Origin: Vibrio hippocampi
Lineage (GTDB): Bacteria > Pseudomonadota > Gammaproteobacteria > Enterobacterales > Vibrionaceae
DNA length: 64,000 bases
Reading direction: 5' to 3'
Assembly: GCF_921292975.1 (NCBI RefSeq)
Contig: NZ_CAKLCM010000003.1
Location: 682,001 to 746,000, forward strand
The notes beneath the pieces were generated by a model. That model was not told where the DNA came from. It searched no databases and was given only the letters and a program-made list of their open reading frames with translations. Of this stretch, positions 25,268 through 35,548 are shown piece by piece. The position numbers and the translations under genes were made by a program. Each line of letters starts with the position of its first letter. The first letter of the stretch is position 1.

Positions 25268-26283
25268 GTTATAGAGAATATGGGACGATATCCTCCCGGT
25301 GATAACGAGTTCTTGATATTGATGGAGTCGAGATTAGTTGGAGTCAGTACATTTATCTCAGGTGCAATAGGGGTTTGATATGGCTGTTGACGCAAATAAT
25401 GCAGCGCTTGTTTTACTGATTCACGTCCCTGAGTAACCATCTGGTCAGTGGGCGCTAAAATAACTTTATTGCGCAGTAAGCCACGATAAACACCATGACT
25501 TAAATAGATCGACAGTAATTTAGGAGGCTCGATCGACAACGATCGCAATTCACTGATTGCCGCTTCAATTGCTACAGCACTTCCAGCGATATAGTCTGGA
25601 GGCGTTGAAGTATCAAGGATTTGCTGAATTAGGTTACGCTGTAACTCTTTATCGTTGTCTGCCCAAAGTGTTGTCTGAACGTCGATATCCGCATCGGCAA
25701 TACTATCGAGGAAGCCTTGAACGGCGGGTTTAGTACCGCCACTTGCTTTGGGACCAGGCAGCAGAGCTAAGGTCGCTTTGCCTTGACCTTTAGGGTGTTT
25801 ATTTGCCAAATATTCTCCCACCTTATGCCCCATGTCGTACCAATCGACACCAACGACACCTTTCACGTTTTCCGCTTGTTGCTCTGACAGTTGCAGATAG
25901 TTAACGGTGGCAAATACGGGAGTATCAGCGGAGAATAGGTCGAGATTATTTTGGTAGCCATCAGGAGAGACAGTACCCAGTAAAATCGCATCAGCGCCCC
26001 ATGTTTCACAAGCAATGATTTGTTGCTGCTGCTTGGTGAGGTTTAAGTAACCGCCGGACTCAAACACTTTTAGGGCGACGTTTTGCTGTTGTGCTTCAGT
26101 GACCATCCCGTAATTAACCGATAGCCAATAAGAGTCCTTTAGGTGTGGATAGATAGCACACAACTTTTCTGCGTTTGTATTCGGATTGGCATTAGCATCC
26201 GTTGGCGCATTCGCATAACAAAAAGCGGGGACTAGGCTCAAACAGTAAGCCAATATTCGGTGCAGTATCTTGTTTTTTAGCAT
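25240..26283 (-). CDS. torT: Periplasmic TMAO-sensing protein TorT
   Basis: 347 residues with a signal peptide (to CYANA, about 25) and a two-lobe periplasmic-binding fold: KLCAIYPHLKDSYWLSVNYGM, ADAILLGTVSPDGY, VGVDWYDMGHKVGEYLA. TorT binds trimethylamine N-oxide and presents it to TorS. It is divergent from torS with 92 bp between start codons. A short Asn/Ala/Asp-rich stretch follows the signal peptide. The C-terminal residues come from a dispersed palindrome. Identity rests on sequence and on torS being next door. Confidence 0.92.
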   Translation of the reverse strand: MLKNKILHRILAYCLSLVPAFCYANAPTDANANPNTNAEKLCAIYPHLKDSYWLSVNYGMVTEAQQQNVALKVFESGGYLNLTKQQQQIIACETWGADAILLGTVSPDGYQNNLDLFSADTPVFATVNYLQLSEQQAENVKGVVGVDWYDMGHKVGEYLANKHPKGQGKATLALLPGPKASGGTKPAVQGFLDSIADADIDVQTTLWADNDKELQRNLIQQILDTSTPPDYIAGSAVAIEAAISELRSLSIEPPKLLSIYLSHGVYRGLLRNKVILAPTDQMVTQGRESVKQALHYLRQQPYQTPIAPEINVLTPTNLDSINIKNSLSPGGYRPIFSITPKLPQDAR

Positions 26284-26375
26284 AAATCCATCGTTTAGTG
26301 GTCACTGAATCAAATAGCATGCAAAATATAACCTAACATCACAAAGTTAAGAAGTCGATTTACACGGAGTACTGG

Positions 26376-29312
26376 ATGGTTTTGTCTCGGGCAAGTATTG
26401 GCCAAAAGTTGCTGTTCTCATTTGTCGTCATGGCATTGCTTGTTCTATTGTCTACGGCAATTGGTGTCTCCGGTTTTTCTCTGGTAGAGAAGACCAAGCG
26501 CAATGTGGTAGACACCGCCATTCCCTCTATGATCGAGGCGCGTCAAGTCTCAGAGTTGAGCTCACAAATTATCGCTTCGGTGCACACCCTTGCGAGCGCC
26601 AAGACAACGAAACAACACCAAGAATCCGGCAGCCAACTCTTTAATGAGTTAGAGCTTCTTTTGGAACGAATCAAAACGCTACGCACAGACAGCTTTGATA
26701 CTGAGTTGCTGACGGAGTTAGAAAACAACGTTCAAGCCATCATCGACAGTCTTGCTGAACTCGGTCTCTCAGTGAATCAGAGTATTAACTTATCGGGCTA
26801 CTCCAAGCAGCAGGTTGATCAGTTAAATGTCTGGGCACAAGAACTCGAGCAACTCACGCGTACCCAAGTACTTAATACCAGTACCATTACTGTGGCAAAT
26901 GTCACCCATATCTATGGTCTGGTCGAAAATAATAACAAACTGCAAGCGACTAAGGCGCTAGATGAGTTGGTCGAGGTCGATCTCGATCTATCGGAACGGC
27001 TGCATGAATTACATCTTTTGGCGTTTCGTACTCTGAATCAGATTGAAGAATTTAAGACGGTGTCCGACCCTCAACGTATTGAGCAATTACAACGTAACTA
27101 TATCGCGAACGTCAATATTATGAAGCGCCGTGTTCAGGGGGTAGAAGATCCCACGCGTTCGCAGCAAATGTCGCTGTTATTGCAGCAATTAAACCAAGGA
27201 AAACGTGTTTTTGAAACCCTGAAGCAGAAGCATGAAACCGACATTCATTCGCAAACCATTTTACAAGATACACTGGTGCTGTTTGCATCACTCAATACCA
27301 CCGTATCTCAACTGGTCGATCAATCCAACCTTACCACCTCAAACGCGGTTGAAACGTTGTCATCGACCTTGCTCTATGCTAAATGGACGTTGGGCTTGCT
27401 CTCTCTTGTTAGTCTGCTTATTGCAACGGTTGTCATTTGGAGAGTGATTTTCCGCTCGGTGGTTACACGGTTACAAACCTACTCTGCGGCACTACTTTCG
27501 ATAGCGAAAGGTAAACTGGACGTTGATCTTGAGGTCAAAGGCAATGATGAATTGGCTTATATGGGGCAAGCGATCCTTACTGCGAGAGATACGGCTAAGT
27601 CACTGCAAGTGATGGTCAAGGCTGAATCAAAAGCTAGACAGGAGTTGGAACAACACAAGGCTCAATTAGAGCAAACCGTGACAGAAAGGACGTACCAATT
27701 ACAACGCGCAAATATTCGTTTGAACCAAGAAGTGGTTAACCATACCAAAGCACGTAATGACGCCGAACAAGCCAATAAGGCGAAATCGGCTTTCTTGGCA
27801 ACCATGAGTCACGAAATCCGTACGCCAATGAATGGGGTATTGGGAACCGCTGCGCTGATGGAGGAAACGCCATTAACAAGTAAACAAGGTCACTACTTAG
27901 ATGTGATTAACCGCAGCGGACAAACACTTCTTGCGATCCTCAATGACATTCTTGATTACTCTAAGATAGAGGCGGGTCATTTAGAAATACGCCAAAAGCC
28001 CTTTGACCTCTACCGCATGGTACAAGATTGCTATCAATTGATGCTAGGCAAAGCGTTGGAGAAAGACTTGGATTTTCGCTTCACGATTAGTGACGATGTG
28101 AATACGGTTTATAGTGGCGATGTCACCCGAATTAGTCAGGTGATTAACAATCTCGTCGGTAACGCCATCAAATTTACCGAGACAGGTAGTGTCGAAATTA
28201 AAGTCTCTAGAGAACCTCAGGGCGAATTGTTGTTTGAGATTTCTGATACCGGCATCGGGATCAGCAGTGAAGACCAAATTCATCTATTTGAAGCGTTTAC
28301 CCAAGGCGACAGTTCCCATTCATCCAAAGGGGGAACAGGACTCGGCTTGGCGATTTGTCAAAGATTAGTCCGTACCATGCAGGGTGAGCTTTACCTTGAT
28401 TCATATATCGGAGAAGGCAGTCGCTTCTGGTTTAATCTACCCCTCGCGATTGCTGAGTTAGATATCGCGCAACAGAGTGACCTTGCATCCGTGAGTAAGC
28501 GAAGTGCGAGAGTATTGCTGGTTGAAGATAATCCAGTCAATTTGATGGTGGCTGAGGGCTTCTTGGTCAACATGGGGCATCATGTTATTTGCGCTGAAAC
28601 AGGTAAGGCGGCAACACAATTATTTAGTGACCATAGTTTTGATATTGTGCTGTTAGATATTAACTTGCCTGATACCAACGGGGTAGAGTTGTTACGGAGT
28701 TTGCGCGCTCAGCATCCGATGAAAGCCAATACGGTGCCTTTTATTGCCGTGTCGGCGCATGTGTTTAGAGAGGAAGTCACGAGTTATCTCGATGCCGGGT
28801 TTGATGGATATTTGCCTAAACCTATTGATAGAGAAGCACTACGAACCACCATTCAAAGTCATTTAGTTGACACTGACGAGCATGAAGGCGTGATGGATGA
28901 TAGCGAAAACCATGAACCAGTGGCAACGCTACCGATTGATGACAACAATCAACAAAGGGTCAACGTTATTGACGAAGCGGTGCTGCAACAGGATCTAGAG
29001 ATCCTTGGGTATGCGCGGATGAGTAGCATTGTTGATGCTTTCGATAATTCCTGCGAACAGCTGCTACAGGAATTGGATGCCGCAGCATTGGCACGCAATG
29101 ATTCATTGATTCGTTCTCTTGCTCATAAGCTTAAAGGCTCAGCGGGATCGCTGGGTCTGCAACGCTTATACCAACTGACTTTAGATATAGAAACGAGTTC
29201 CAGCCATTGTCAGGCTTATGATGACAAGCGTAGCGAACTGAACACGGTCGTCAGCGAATCGAGTAAGGCGTTACAGCGGGTGTTAGAAAAAAGCCATCAG
29301 TCTGACGACTGA
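26376..29312 (+). CDS. torS: TorS-type hybrid sensor kinase
   Basis: 978 residues. Transmembrane helix at about 11-33, large helical periplasmic sensor domain to about 330, second transmembrane helix, HAMP linker, coiled coil, then HisKA with phospho-acceptor H479 (MSHEIRTPMNG), an HATPase domain (NLVGNAIKFT, GGTGLGLAICQ), a receiver with D761 (DIVLLDINLPD) and a C-terminal HPt domain with H917 (LAHKLKGSAGSLGL). This is the complete four-step phosphorelay. ATG follows CGGAGTACTGG. The cognate response regulator TorR and the tor reductase operon are not in the window. Confidence 0.95.
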   Translation: MVLSRASIGQKLLFSFVVMALLVLLSTAIGVSGFSLVEKTKRNVVDTAIPSMIEARQVSELSSQIIASVHTLASAKTTKQHQESGSQLFNELELLLERIKTLRTDSFDTELLTELENNVQAIIDSLAELGLSVNQSINLSGYSKQQVDQLNVWAQELEQLTRTQVLNTSTITVANVTHIYGLVENNNKLQATKALDELVEVDLDLSERLHELHLLAFRTLNQIEEFKTVSDPQRIEQLQRNYIANVNIMKRRVQGVEDPTRSQQMSLLLQQLNQGKRVFETLKQKHETDIHSQTILQDTLVLFASLNTTVSQLVDQSNLTTSNAVETLSSTLLYAKWTLGLLSLVSLLIATVVIWRVIFRSVVTRLQTYSAALLSIAKGKLDVDLEVKGNDELAYMGQAILTARDTAKSLQVMVKAESKARQELEQHKAQLEQTVTERTYQLQRANIRLNQEVVNHTKARNDAEQANKAKSAFLATMSHEIRTPMNGVLGTAALMEETPLTSKQGHYLDVINRSGQTLLAILNDILDYSKIEAGHLEIRQKPFDLYRMVQDCYQLMLGKALEKDLDFRFTISDDVNTVYSGDVTRISQVINNLVGNAIKFTETGSVEIKVSREPQGELLFEISDTGIGISSEDQIHLFEAFTQGDSSHSSKGGTGLGLAICQRLVRTMQGELYLDSYIGEGSRFWFNLPLAIAELDIAQQSDLASVSKRSARVLLVEDNPVNLMVAEGFLVNMGHHVICAETGKAATQLFSDHSFDIVLLDINLPDTNGVELLRSLRAQHPMKANTVPFIAVSAHVFREEVTSYLDAGFDGYLPKPIDREALRTTIQSHLVDTDEHEGVMDDSENHEPVATLPIDDNNQQRVNVIDEAVLQQDLEILGYARMSSIVDAFDNSCEQLLQELDAAALARNDSLIRSLAHKLKGSAGSLGLQRLYQLTLDIETSSSHCQAYDDKRSELNTVVSESSKALQRVLEKSHQSDD

Positions 29313-29321
29313 TGGCTTTCA
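29290..29321. terminator. Bidirectional terminator between torS and cti
   Basis: AAAGCCATCAGT and ACTGATGGCTTT pair perfectly around CTGACG. The stem includes the torS stop codon and ends 2 bp before the convergent cti stop. Confidence 0.85.
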
Positions 29322-29322
29322 C

Positions 29323-31689
29323 TTAACGGTTTTCAAATCGATTATAATCTAACAGACCAAACTCAATCGGTTGCTGCTGGCGGTAAATGGCGTGTATTTC
29401 ATCACTGTGCTGCCAGAAGTTTGGAGAAGTTCTTCGAACTGCAAAATTATCCAGTAAAGAAAGATAGTCTTGTTCACTGTTTAACCTCTCAAGTTGAGAC
29501 ACAAAAGCATCGACTTGAGACTCTTCAATATCAAAAAAGGTCGCGGGGTAGCTTCCGACCACACCATGCACGAGCGTTAACGTATCATTGGAATAATCCC
29601 GCTGTTTGTCTTCAGAGAATAGACTCGATATGTTGATGTGTGCGCTGTTTCTTAATAGCGTAAACAGGCGTTTTTGTCCCTGAGCGTCTTTGATGGTCAG
29701 TGTTGTGATTTCAGGAACATGCTGCAACCCGACTCCTTTTATTTGTGCAATCGACTTAAGGCGCTGTTCACTTTGAGTCGATAGCCCCGTGTTTTCGATG
29801 TGATATCTTGCAAGTTGTATTGGCGCAAATTTTTGCTGCAACTTATCAAACAGTTCCGATTTGTAATCTTGGCTAAGGTAGAGAACTTGGGTCGGCTGAC
29901 TAAAGGGCGCAACATTGCGCTGGAGAAAGGCGCTAAATTGTGGGCTTTGGTCTTTATACCAACTACTGAACTCTTGGTGCCTGACCGTGTTAGGAAGTAG
30001 CGCAAGGAAGTTGCTTTCACCTTCCATACGCAAAAAATCCATAAACATCCGTGTCATCAGTTGATGACCAAAGTTGCCATAAACATCAAATCCCGCCACC
30101 AGTAAATAGTGAATACGTTCAAGCAAGGCGTAATCGAGGATCCAAGCGGTTTTAGGCTTCTCTCCAATTAACCCCTGGACGACGGATGCACTATCAAAAT
30201 GACGAAAGACGGTCAGTGTCGCATTGGGGTTGGTATTGTTACCCTCCCAAAGCACATCAGTGGTTAGGTGCTGTCCGTTAGCAAACCATTGGTTCATAAA
30301 CTCCGATTTTGCTTCGAGATAGCGCGCTTGCTGCTTCGAAAATTTTACCCAGTTACTCAATGGCAAAGTGTTGCTGTCCAGTTCTCCGGGAAGTTTCAGA
30401 TTGTCTTGTTGCTGGTGGTAAAAGTCATTAATAACCGGTACATCTGCGGCGTCTGGGTCAATAAAAAACACCCAGAAATGGTCATTAATCACGTTGAGTG
30501 CTAACTGCCCACGACAAACCGGCCCTTTGATATACGCCATAATGGTATTTTGTGCGTTATCAAGCATGAATTTGAATCGGGCTTTAACCGGTAAATCAGT
30601 GAAGGCAGTCATCGGGTTTGCAGCCACGTTGGTGTCATAACTCGGTAGTTGAGCGACTTGGTAATCAGCATCAATAAACCACGTGTGCCAGTCATTGAGT
30701 CGCTGGTAATTAAGCGCGAAGGGCATATGGGTTTTGTCGACGATGGTACTCAAAACAGGCGTAAGTCGATAGTAAACATGATCGACTTTTGGGTCATCAT
30801 AAGGTCTTCTGGTTGAAATACGCTGGATCGGCTCTCCCGGTGGCGTAGAGGAACGAACGAGAGTAAAGAAGCGTGGCTGTTCATTGTCTTGGACTAAATC
30901 TGAAAAGTAGAGGTGAGCAAGATAGAGATGCTCATAGATATAACGCCCCGTCAGTTGATTCTTGCGAGCCGATTTATTGAATAGTCGTTCGTATTGGTCG
31001 ACTAACTGCTGTTCTTGGAAGGTCAGGGGAAGAGGCTTGTTCATTATTGCCCCTTGCCCTAGCCATTGGATCAAAGTCTGATACTCGCTATTGGCAATTG
31101 CGGGCATACCAAAGGGCATTCCCCAAAGAGGGTTATCCTTTTCATAGGCATCGAACTCTTCAATCGTCGGGCAAACTTGCTCTCGGTTGGTTGAAAAATC
31201 GAACCCTTCAAGCTGATCGGTTTCCGGCAGCGGATGACGTGCTTTTTGTGTCAGTAGGCGAGAGACTAACCCAGCATCTAAGTTAGCAGAAAGGGTCTGG
31301 TCACGTTCGTTGAGCACGGGGAAAAAACCGAAGTCGCGCCATTCATCGGTACTGTCAGCATCTTCAAACAGTCGGGTTGGTGTCGCCGCAGTCAGCCGTG
31401 TTCCTTCATAGACCAGCGCTTTGCTTGCCCCTCGGTCGATACCGTCAACAGAAGATAACTTTAACTGACAAGGTGCATCGTAGCAGGCGTGACAGACAAC
31501 ACAGCGGTTATCAATAATGGGCTTAACCTCAGTTAAAAAATGTTGCCCTTTGAGTGACGCGGGATCAACAGTACGTTGCCTGACGGTTTGTTCACCAAAT
31601 AGCTCGTCGTAATTCATTCCTGCATAAGTGGCGCAACCACCGAAGATGATTAACAGGGCATAGAGTATGGGGTGCTTTAATTTGCTCAT
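29323..31689 (-). CDS. cti: Fatty acid cis/trans isomerase (cytochrome c type)
   Basis: 788 residues. N-terminal hydrophobic export signal with a possible lipobox (IFGGC, Cys19), then a haem c site CVVCH (C63, C66, H67) and the long CTI domain, including PFGMPAIANSEYQTLIQWL and RTSPNFWQHSDEIH. Cti converts cis- to trans-unsaturated fatty acids in membrane phospholipids within minutes of solvent, heat or osmotic stress, without new synthesis. It acts in the periplasm. Known mainly in Pseudomonas and Vibrio. It appears monocistronic. Confidence 0.93.
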   Translation of the reverse strand: MSKLKHPILYALLIIFGGCATYAGMNYDELFGEQTVRQRTVDPASLKGQHFLTEVKPIIDNRCVVCHACYDAPCQLKLSSVDGIDRGASKALVYEGTRLTAATPTRLFEDADSTDEWRDFGFFPVLNERDQTLSANLDAGLVSRLLTQKARHPLPETDQLEGFDFSTNREQVCPTIEEFDAYEKDNPLWGMPFGMPAIANSEYQTLIQWLGQGAIMNKPLPLTFQEQQLVDQYERLFNKSARKNQLTGRYIYEHLYLAHLYFSDLVQDNEQPRFFTLVRSSTPPGEPIQRISTRRPYDDPKVDHVYYRLTPVLSTIVDKTHMPFALNYQRLNDWHTWFIDADYQVAQLPSYDTNVAANPMTAFTDLPVKARFKFMLDNAQNTIMAYIKGPVCRGQLALNVINDHFWVFFIDPDAADVPVINDFYHQQQDNLKLPGELDSNTLPLSNWVKFSKQQARYLEAKSEFMNQWFANGQHLTTDVLWEGNNTNPNATLTVFRHFDSASVVQGLIGEKPKTAWILDYALLERIHYLLVAGFDVYGNFGHQLMTRMFMDFLRMEGESNFLALLPNTVRHQEFSSWYKDQSPQFSAFLQRNVAPFSQPTQVLYLSQDYKSELFDKLQQKFAPIQLARYHIENTGLSTQSEQRLKSIAQIKGVGLQHVPEITTLTIKDAQGQKRLFTLLRNSAHINISSLFSEDKQRDYSNDTLTLVHGVVGSYPATFFDIEESQVDAFVSQLERLNSEQDYLSLLDNFAVRRTSPNFWQHSDEIHAIYRQQQPIEFGLLDYNRFENR

Positions 31690-31767
31690 AGTTTCTAGTT
31701 CTTATTTAACGTTACTAGATGTAATTGTTAGAAATTATATCGAAAATTTCCATATTTTGGGCAAATA

Positions 31768-31793
31768 AAAAGCCCGACTCGAAGTCGGGCTTT
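31768..31793 (-). terminator. Terminator after the OFA-family transporter gene
   Basis: AGCCCGACT (31771-31779) with AGTCGGGCT (31783-31791); on the minus strand it is followed by TTTTTATTT. Confidence 0.9.
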
Positions 31794-31819
31794 GCAAAAG
31801 CGATGGTATTTTTTAAAAA

Positions 31820-33049
31820 TTAAGCAGCTTTAAGCTGAGCGGCTTTTTCTTCACTAATTGGCTTAGTCACCAGAGAAAGAACAATACAAACACCCATCAT
31901 CACGGCTGAAATGGTGTAAGCAAGGTTGTAGCCTTGACCACTCGCCATAGAGAAACCAACAATAGCCGTACCGATAGCGCCGCCGATACCCCATGATGTG
32001 TAAAGCACACCGTAGTTAGTACCGTAGTTTTTCAGACCGTAGTATTCTGCTGATAGCGATGGGAATACTGCTAGAAGAGTACCGTAACCAACCGCCGCAA
32101 CCGCCGTACCAATAATCAGTGTGAATTCGCTATCGTAAGTAGAGAACATCACCATGTTCAAACCCTGAAGTACGAATGCCAACATCAGTGTGCGAGTACC
32201 ACCAATCTTGTCAGAAAGAATACCTGCTGCGATACGACCACCAGAGTTGAAAATCGCAAGGATAGAAGCAAGGTACACAGCGTTTGGTAGGTTAGCTTGG
32301 GTCGCTGCAATCGTTGTGATGTTAGCAATGATCATTAGACCCGCTGCTGCTGCGAACGCATACATAATCCACAATGAGTAGAATTGAGGCGTTTTTAGCA
32401 TTGCTTTCCAAGTCATGTCGAGTGCCGCTTTTACTTTAACCGGCGCTTTACCTGCTTTTACTTTTGGCTCTTGTGGCACATAACCCGCTGGTGGGTTAGT
32501 GATCGTCGCAGCAAGAGGCACAGCAATAATAAGTACACCAACACCCAGAGCTAGGAAGCTAGAGCTGATGCCCATGCTATTAATCATAGCGGCAGTCAGT
32601 GGCGCAAGGTATACCGCTGCAAGACCGAAGCCAGCCGCAATCAAACCATTAACCAAACCTTTCTTCGATGGGTGGAACCATTTCATCGCAGAAGGTGAAA
32701 GACATGCGTAACCAAAACCGATACCCGCACCTGTGATAACACCAAAAGTAATGTTTAGCATCATTGGAGTAGTGGCAAAGCTTGACGCAATCATACCAAG
32801 ACCGGTGAGTGTCGCACCAAGGATTAGAATATTACGTGGACCCATACGGTCTTGTAGAACGCCAGCGACAAGCAGACAGATAGAAAAGGTAATAGTCGCT
32901 ACAGCATAAGGTGAAGACGCGTCAGTCGCAGTCCAGCCTTCGCTTACTAGGGCTTTGTTGAATACACTCCAAGCATATAGGATGCCAAGACAAAGGTTGA
33001 TACAGAATCCAGCAATCAGGATTCGCATAGCTTTATCAATCTTGTTCAT
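31820..33049 (-). CDS. MFS transporter, oxalate/formate antiporter (OFA) family
   Basis: 409 residues with twelve predicted transmembrane helices and a central cytoplasmic loop (about 195-225, Lys/Pro-rich). The LCLGILYAWSVF start, QDRMGPRN loop between helices 2 and 3, and GGRIAAGILSDKIG loop in the second half are typical of OFA members. The substrate is a small carboxylate by family; which one is unknown. The leader before it is long (667 bp to the next gene on the other strand), which suggests regulation. Confidence 0.88.
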   Translation of the reverse strand: MNKIDKAMRILIAGFCINLCLGILYAWSVFNKALVSEGWTATDASSPYAVATITFSICLLVAGVLQDRMGPRNILILGATLTGLGMIASSFATTPMMLNITFGVITGAGIGFGYACLSPSAMKWFHPSKKGLVNGLIAAGFGLAAVYLAPLTAAMINSMGISSSFLALGVGVLIIAVPLAATITNPPAGYVPQEPKVKAGKAPVKVKAALDMTWKAMLKTPQFYSLWIMYAFAAAAGLMIIANITTIAATQANLPNAVYLASILAIFNSGGRIAAGILSDKIGGTRTLMLAFVLQGLNMVMFSTYDSEFTLIIGTAVAAVGYGTLLAVFPSLSAEYYGLKNYGTNYGVLYTSWGIGGAIGTAIVGFSMASGQGYNLAYTISAVMMGVCIVLSLVTKPISEEKAAQLKAA

Positions 33050-33716
33050 TATGGTTCTCTGGTATTTGAACTAGGTTCATAGTTGGAAAAAATCAAATTA
33101 AGTTTGCATTTATCAACAGATAAAGCAAAGGAGGCGGGATTATAACCAATGTAAAAACTATTTCCAGCAATATATTGGAACTTAAATCAAAAATCCTTTT
33201 GGCTAAAAATTAAACGATAAGCCAATAAGGCGCTAACTCATTGTTATTAAAAAAATTTTGCGCAAGATCACGTTTTTTAGGCGTAGATTAGGATTTATGG
33301 GTAAGTAATTGATTGATTACTAAGCATAAGTCTGTGATTTGATTTTGTCAGACAAAAGAGCGAAAAACACAATGATGCAATTTCGAATTAACGCTGAAAA
33401 GTGATTGATGGGTTATTTACTGAAAATAAGGTAATCGCTAAAAAATATAAACCGCAGTGAAAAGTAAATGATATGTTACATAATATAAGTTAAAGAAAAA
33501 ACAATAACGATAACAAGCACTCAAAACCGTCCCATTTGAACTATAATGAAACAATGTTGTTACATTTTTTAATTGATAATATTTGTGCATAAATTATGTG
33601 ATCAGCAGGGTTGTTTCACGACTGGTTCGGTAGCACAATATCACCAAAATCAGTTTTCAATTTTGAAAATCTGACCATTTAGTAACCGTATGTTTAAGTA
33701 GTTGTAGAGGTGGCTT
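33050..33716. other. 667-bp A+T-rich spacer
   Basis: The longest gap in the window. It separates two divergent genes and must hold both promoters. Features seen: an inverted repeat around CAATATATTG (33169-33178) close to the transporter start, and TTTTCAA/TTGAAAA arms (33654-33669) about 50 bp before the small membrane protein. I find no CDS longer than about 30 codons and no RNA family I can name. Confidence 0.5.
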
Positions 33717-34097
33717 ATGTTCATGACAAAAGTACTTGTGCTGATTGGCGTATCAGTAGGTGCAGGTTACGCAGCCTTTGATGACATTCACTCTTACCTG
33801 TTGGGTGTATCGATCGCTACCGCGGCGGTTTGGGCTTGTTATAGTATTGCTTTTGCTAGCATGCGTTTCCCACAGTTCGCAATGGGTCTATTGTTACTCG
33901 GTACGGTTGCTAAGTTGACGGTCACTGCCATTGGCGTTGCTATCGGGGTGAGTTTTGATCTCATCTCTTCGCCGTTGGTTTTCTGTCTAACTTATCTGTT
34001 CTACATTATTGCGATGAGCTTCTTGATGTTTAGCTATAAAGATAAAAAAACCAACAAGATGTTAGCAAGCAACCCCGTTTCTGCGGCGACGGCTTAA
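33717..34097 (+). CDS. Small integral membrane protein, AtpI-like layout
   Basis: 126 residues, four hydrophobic segments (about 3-20, 28-50, 56-78, 84-105) and a Lys-rich tail. The spacing and the glycine/lysine in GLLLLGTVAKLTVTAIG recall ATP synthase subunit I-like proteins, but there is no ATP synthase operon here, so I treat the resemblance as weak. ATG 33717 or ATG 33723 could be used; GAGGTGG fits the second slightly better. Followed by a strong terminator. Confidence 0.65.
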   Translation: MFMTKVLVLIGVSVGAGYAAFDDIHSYLLGVSIATAAVWACYSIAFASMRFPQFAMGLLLLGTVAKLTVTAIGVAIGVSFDLISSPLVFCLTYLFYIIAMSFLMFSYKDKKTNKMLASNPVSAATA

Positions 34098-34138
34098 CTG
34101 TTAACTTAACGGCAACTAACTCAACAGCTAAATAATAG

Positions 34139-34164
34139 AAAGGACGGTATAAACCGTCCTTTTT
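34139..34164 (+). terminator. Rho-independent terminator after the small membrane protein gene
   Basis: AAAGGACGGT and ACCGTCCTTT stem with a 4-nt loop and T-tract. Confidence 0.9.
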
Positions 34165-34262
34165 GCTTTGTTTATTAGTCACATTCGTTACTAACAATAT
34201 TTGTGACTAGTAATTTTTGCAAGTCGCAATTTGCTTGTTAATAGAAACAGGCTAGCGAAAAA

Positions 34263-34745
34263 TTACTGTACGTCGATTAACTCAACATCAAAAATAAGTA
34301 CTGAAGACGGTGGGATAGGTCCTGTGCCTTTGGTGCCATAACCCAGAGTGCTTGGGACAAATAGACGATATTTATCACCAACAGACATCAGTAGCATGCC
34401 TTCTTGCCATCCTTTGATCACTTGGTTCAGCGCGAAGCTGATAGGTGCTCCACGCTCAATAGAGCTGTCAAACACAGTGCCGTCGATCAGTTTTCCTTCA
34501 TAGTGGACGGTGATCTTACTTTCGCTCTGTGGCTTTTTGTGTTCATCGGAAGGTTCTGCTTTATGTAACACCAGATATTGCAGGCCGCTTTCTGTTGTAA
34601 TGACTCCCTCTTTTTGCCCATTTTCAGCTAAAAAAGTTTGACCAATTGCAAAATTTTGTTCAGAGGCTTTATGGTTGTTCCAAGTGCGATAAATCATAAA
34701 TGCAGCAAGCACTAATGCGATCAGAGGAAGAATAAATTTATTCAC
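34263..34745 (-). CDS. FKBP-type peptidyl-prolyl isomerase, membrane-anchored
   Basis: 160 residues from GTG 34745, which is preceded by AAGGAAAATCC; the longer open frame to 34838 has no ribosome binding site and would spoil the N-terminal helix. A hydrophobic segment (KFILPLIALVLAAFMIY) anchors or exports the protein; the FKBP domain spans about 60-160 with VHYEGKLIDGTVFDSS, FALNQVIKGWQEGM and YGTKGTGPIPPSSVLIFDVEL. It accelerates proline isomerisation in periplasmic proteins. Convergent/divergent neighbours are unrelated. Confidence 0.9.
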   Translation of the reverse strand: MNKFILPLIALVLAAFMIYRTWNNHKASEQNFAIGQTFLAENGQKEGVITTESGLQYLVLHKAEPSDEHKKPQSESKITVHYEGKLIDGTVFDSSIERGAPISFALNQVIKGWQEGMLLMSVGDKYRLFVPSTLGYGTKGTGPIPPSSVLIFDVELIDVQ

Positions 34746-34901
34746 GGATTTTCCTTGTATGGATAGAGTGTAAAACTCATCAAAGTGTAACGTCCGAGGC
34801 TGCTGGGTGACAAGAGAGAAACCGCGCAAAAATTTCAATTTTAGGTAAAGAATCTTTTAGTGCTGCCGTTAAATTGAGTATCGAAACAACAGGAGAACGT
34901 C

Positions 34902-35534
34902 ATGTTTGGAGCAAACAAGGTTGCGTGGGTTCTTTTTGCCAGCCTGCTTGCAGGTTGCAGTTCCACTTCATTTAAAGACGTTAAATTAATACCAGATACG
35001 TTAGATATTGCACCTAAGTCGGAGCATGATGTCAGGCATCCAGATTGGGCTTACGGACCAATAGAAACCATGACGACGCTCAAGGGCAATAACGGTCAAT
35101 CTCGTCCCCATGTTTGGGGTTCATTAGAAGACTATCTGGTACAAAACGGCTTAGATTATGAAATGGTACCGGGGGATTATATGATGATTCGCCTCAAGCG
35201 TAAGATCCATTTCAATACTGGCTCTACCGCCGTTTCAAGTGACTCTTTCTTCTGGCTTGAACGCCTAGCTAACTTTTTGTCCGAGCAACACGGTATCGAT
35301 GTGGTGATTGGTGGTCATACGGATAACACGGGAACAGTCAGTTTCAACGATAATTTGTCAGACCAACGCGCTCAACAGGTGAAACAAGCGCTGATTAATC
35401 AGCAGGTTCCAAGACAGCTAATTTATACCCGAGGCTATGGCGAACATGTACCTGCTTGCTCTAACGGCGACACATACGGTCAGGCGTGCAATCGTCGAGT
35501 GGAGTTAACTCTATTGGTTGCGAATAATAAATAG
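34902..35534 (+). CDS. OmpA-family lipoprotein
   Basis: 210 residues. Lipobox LLAGC (Cys19), followed directly by Ser-Ser, then about 90 residues of linker and an OmpA/Pal peptidoglycan-binding domain (about 105-210): IHFNTGSTAVSSD, VVIGGHTDNTGT, NDNLSDQRAQQVKQ and a final CNRRVEL. It should tether the outer membrane to the cell wall. An extra pair of cysteines (ACSNG, QACNRR) is close to the C-terminus. ATG follows CAGGAGAACGTC. Single gene with its own terminator. Confidence 0.92.
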   Translation: MFGANKVAWVLFASLLAGCSSTSFKDVKLIPDTLDIAPKSEHDVRHPDWAYGPIETMTTLKGNNGQSRPHVWGSLEDYLVQNGLDYEMVPGDYMMIRLKRKIHFNTGSTAVSSDSFFWLERLANFLSEQHGIDVVIGGHTDNTGTVSFNDNLSDQRAQQVKQALINQQVPRQLIYTRGYGEHVPACSNGDTYGQACNRRVELTLLVANNK

Positions 35535-35548
35535 CGATATAAAAACAA

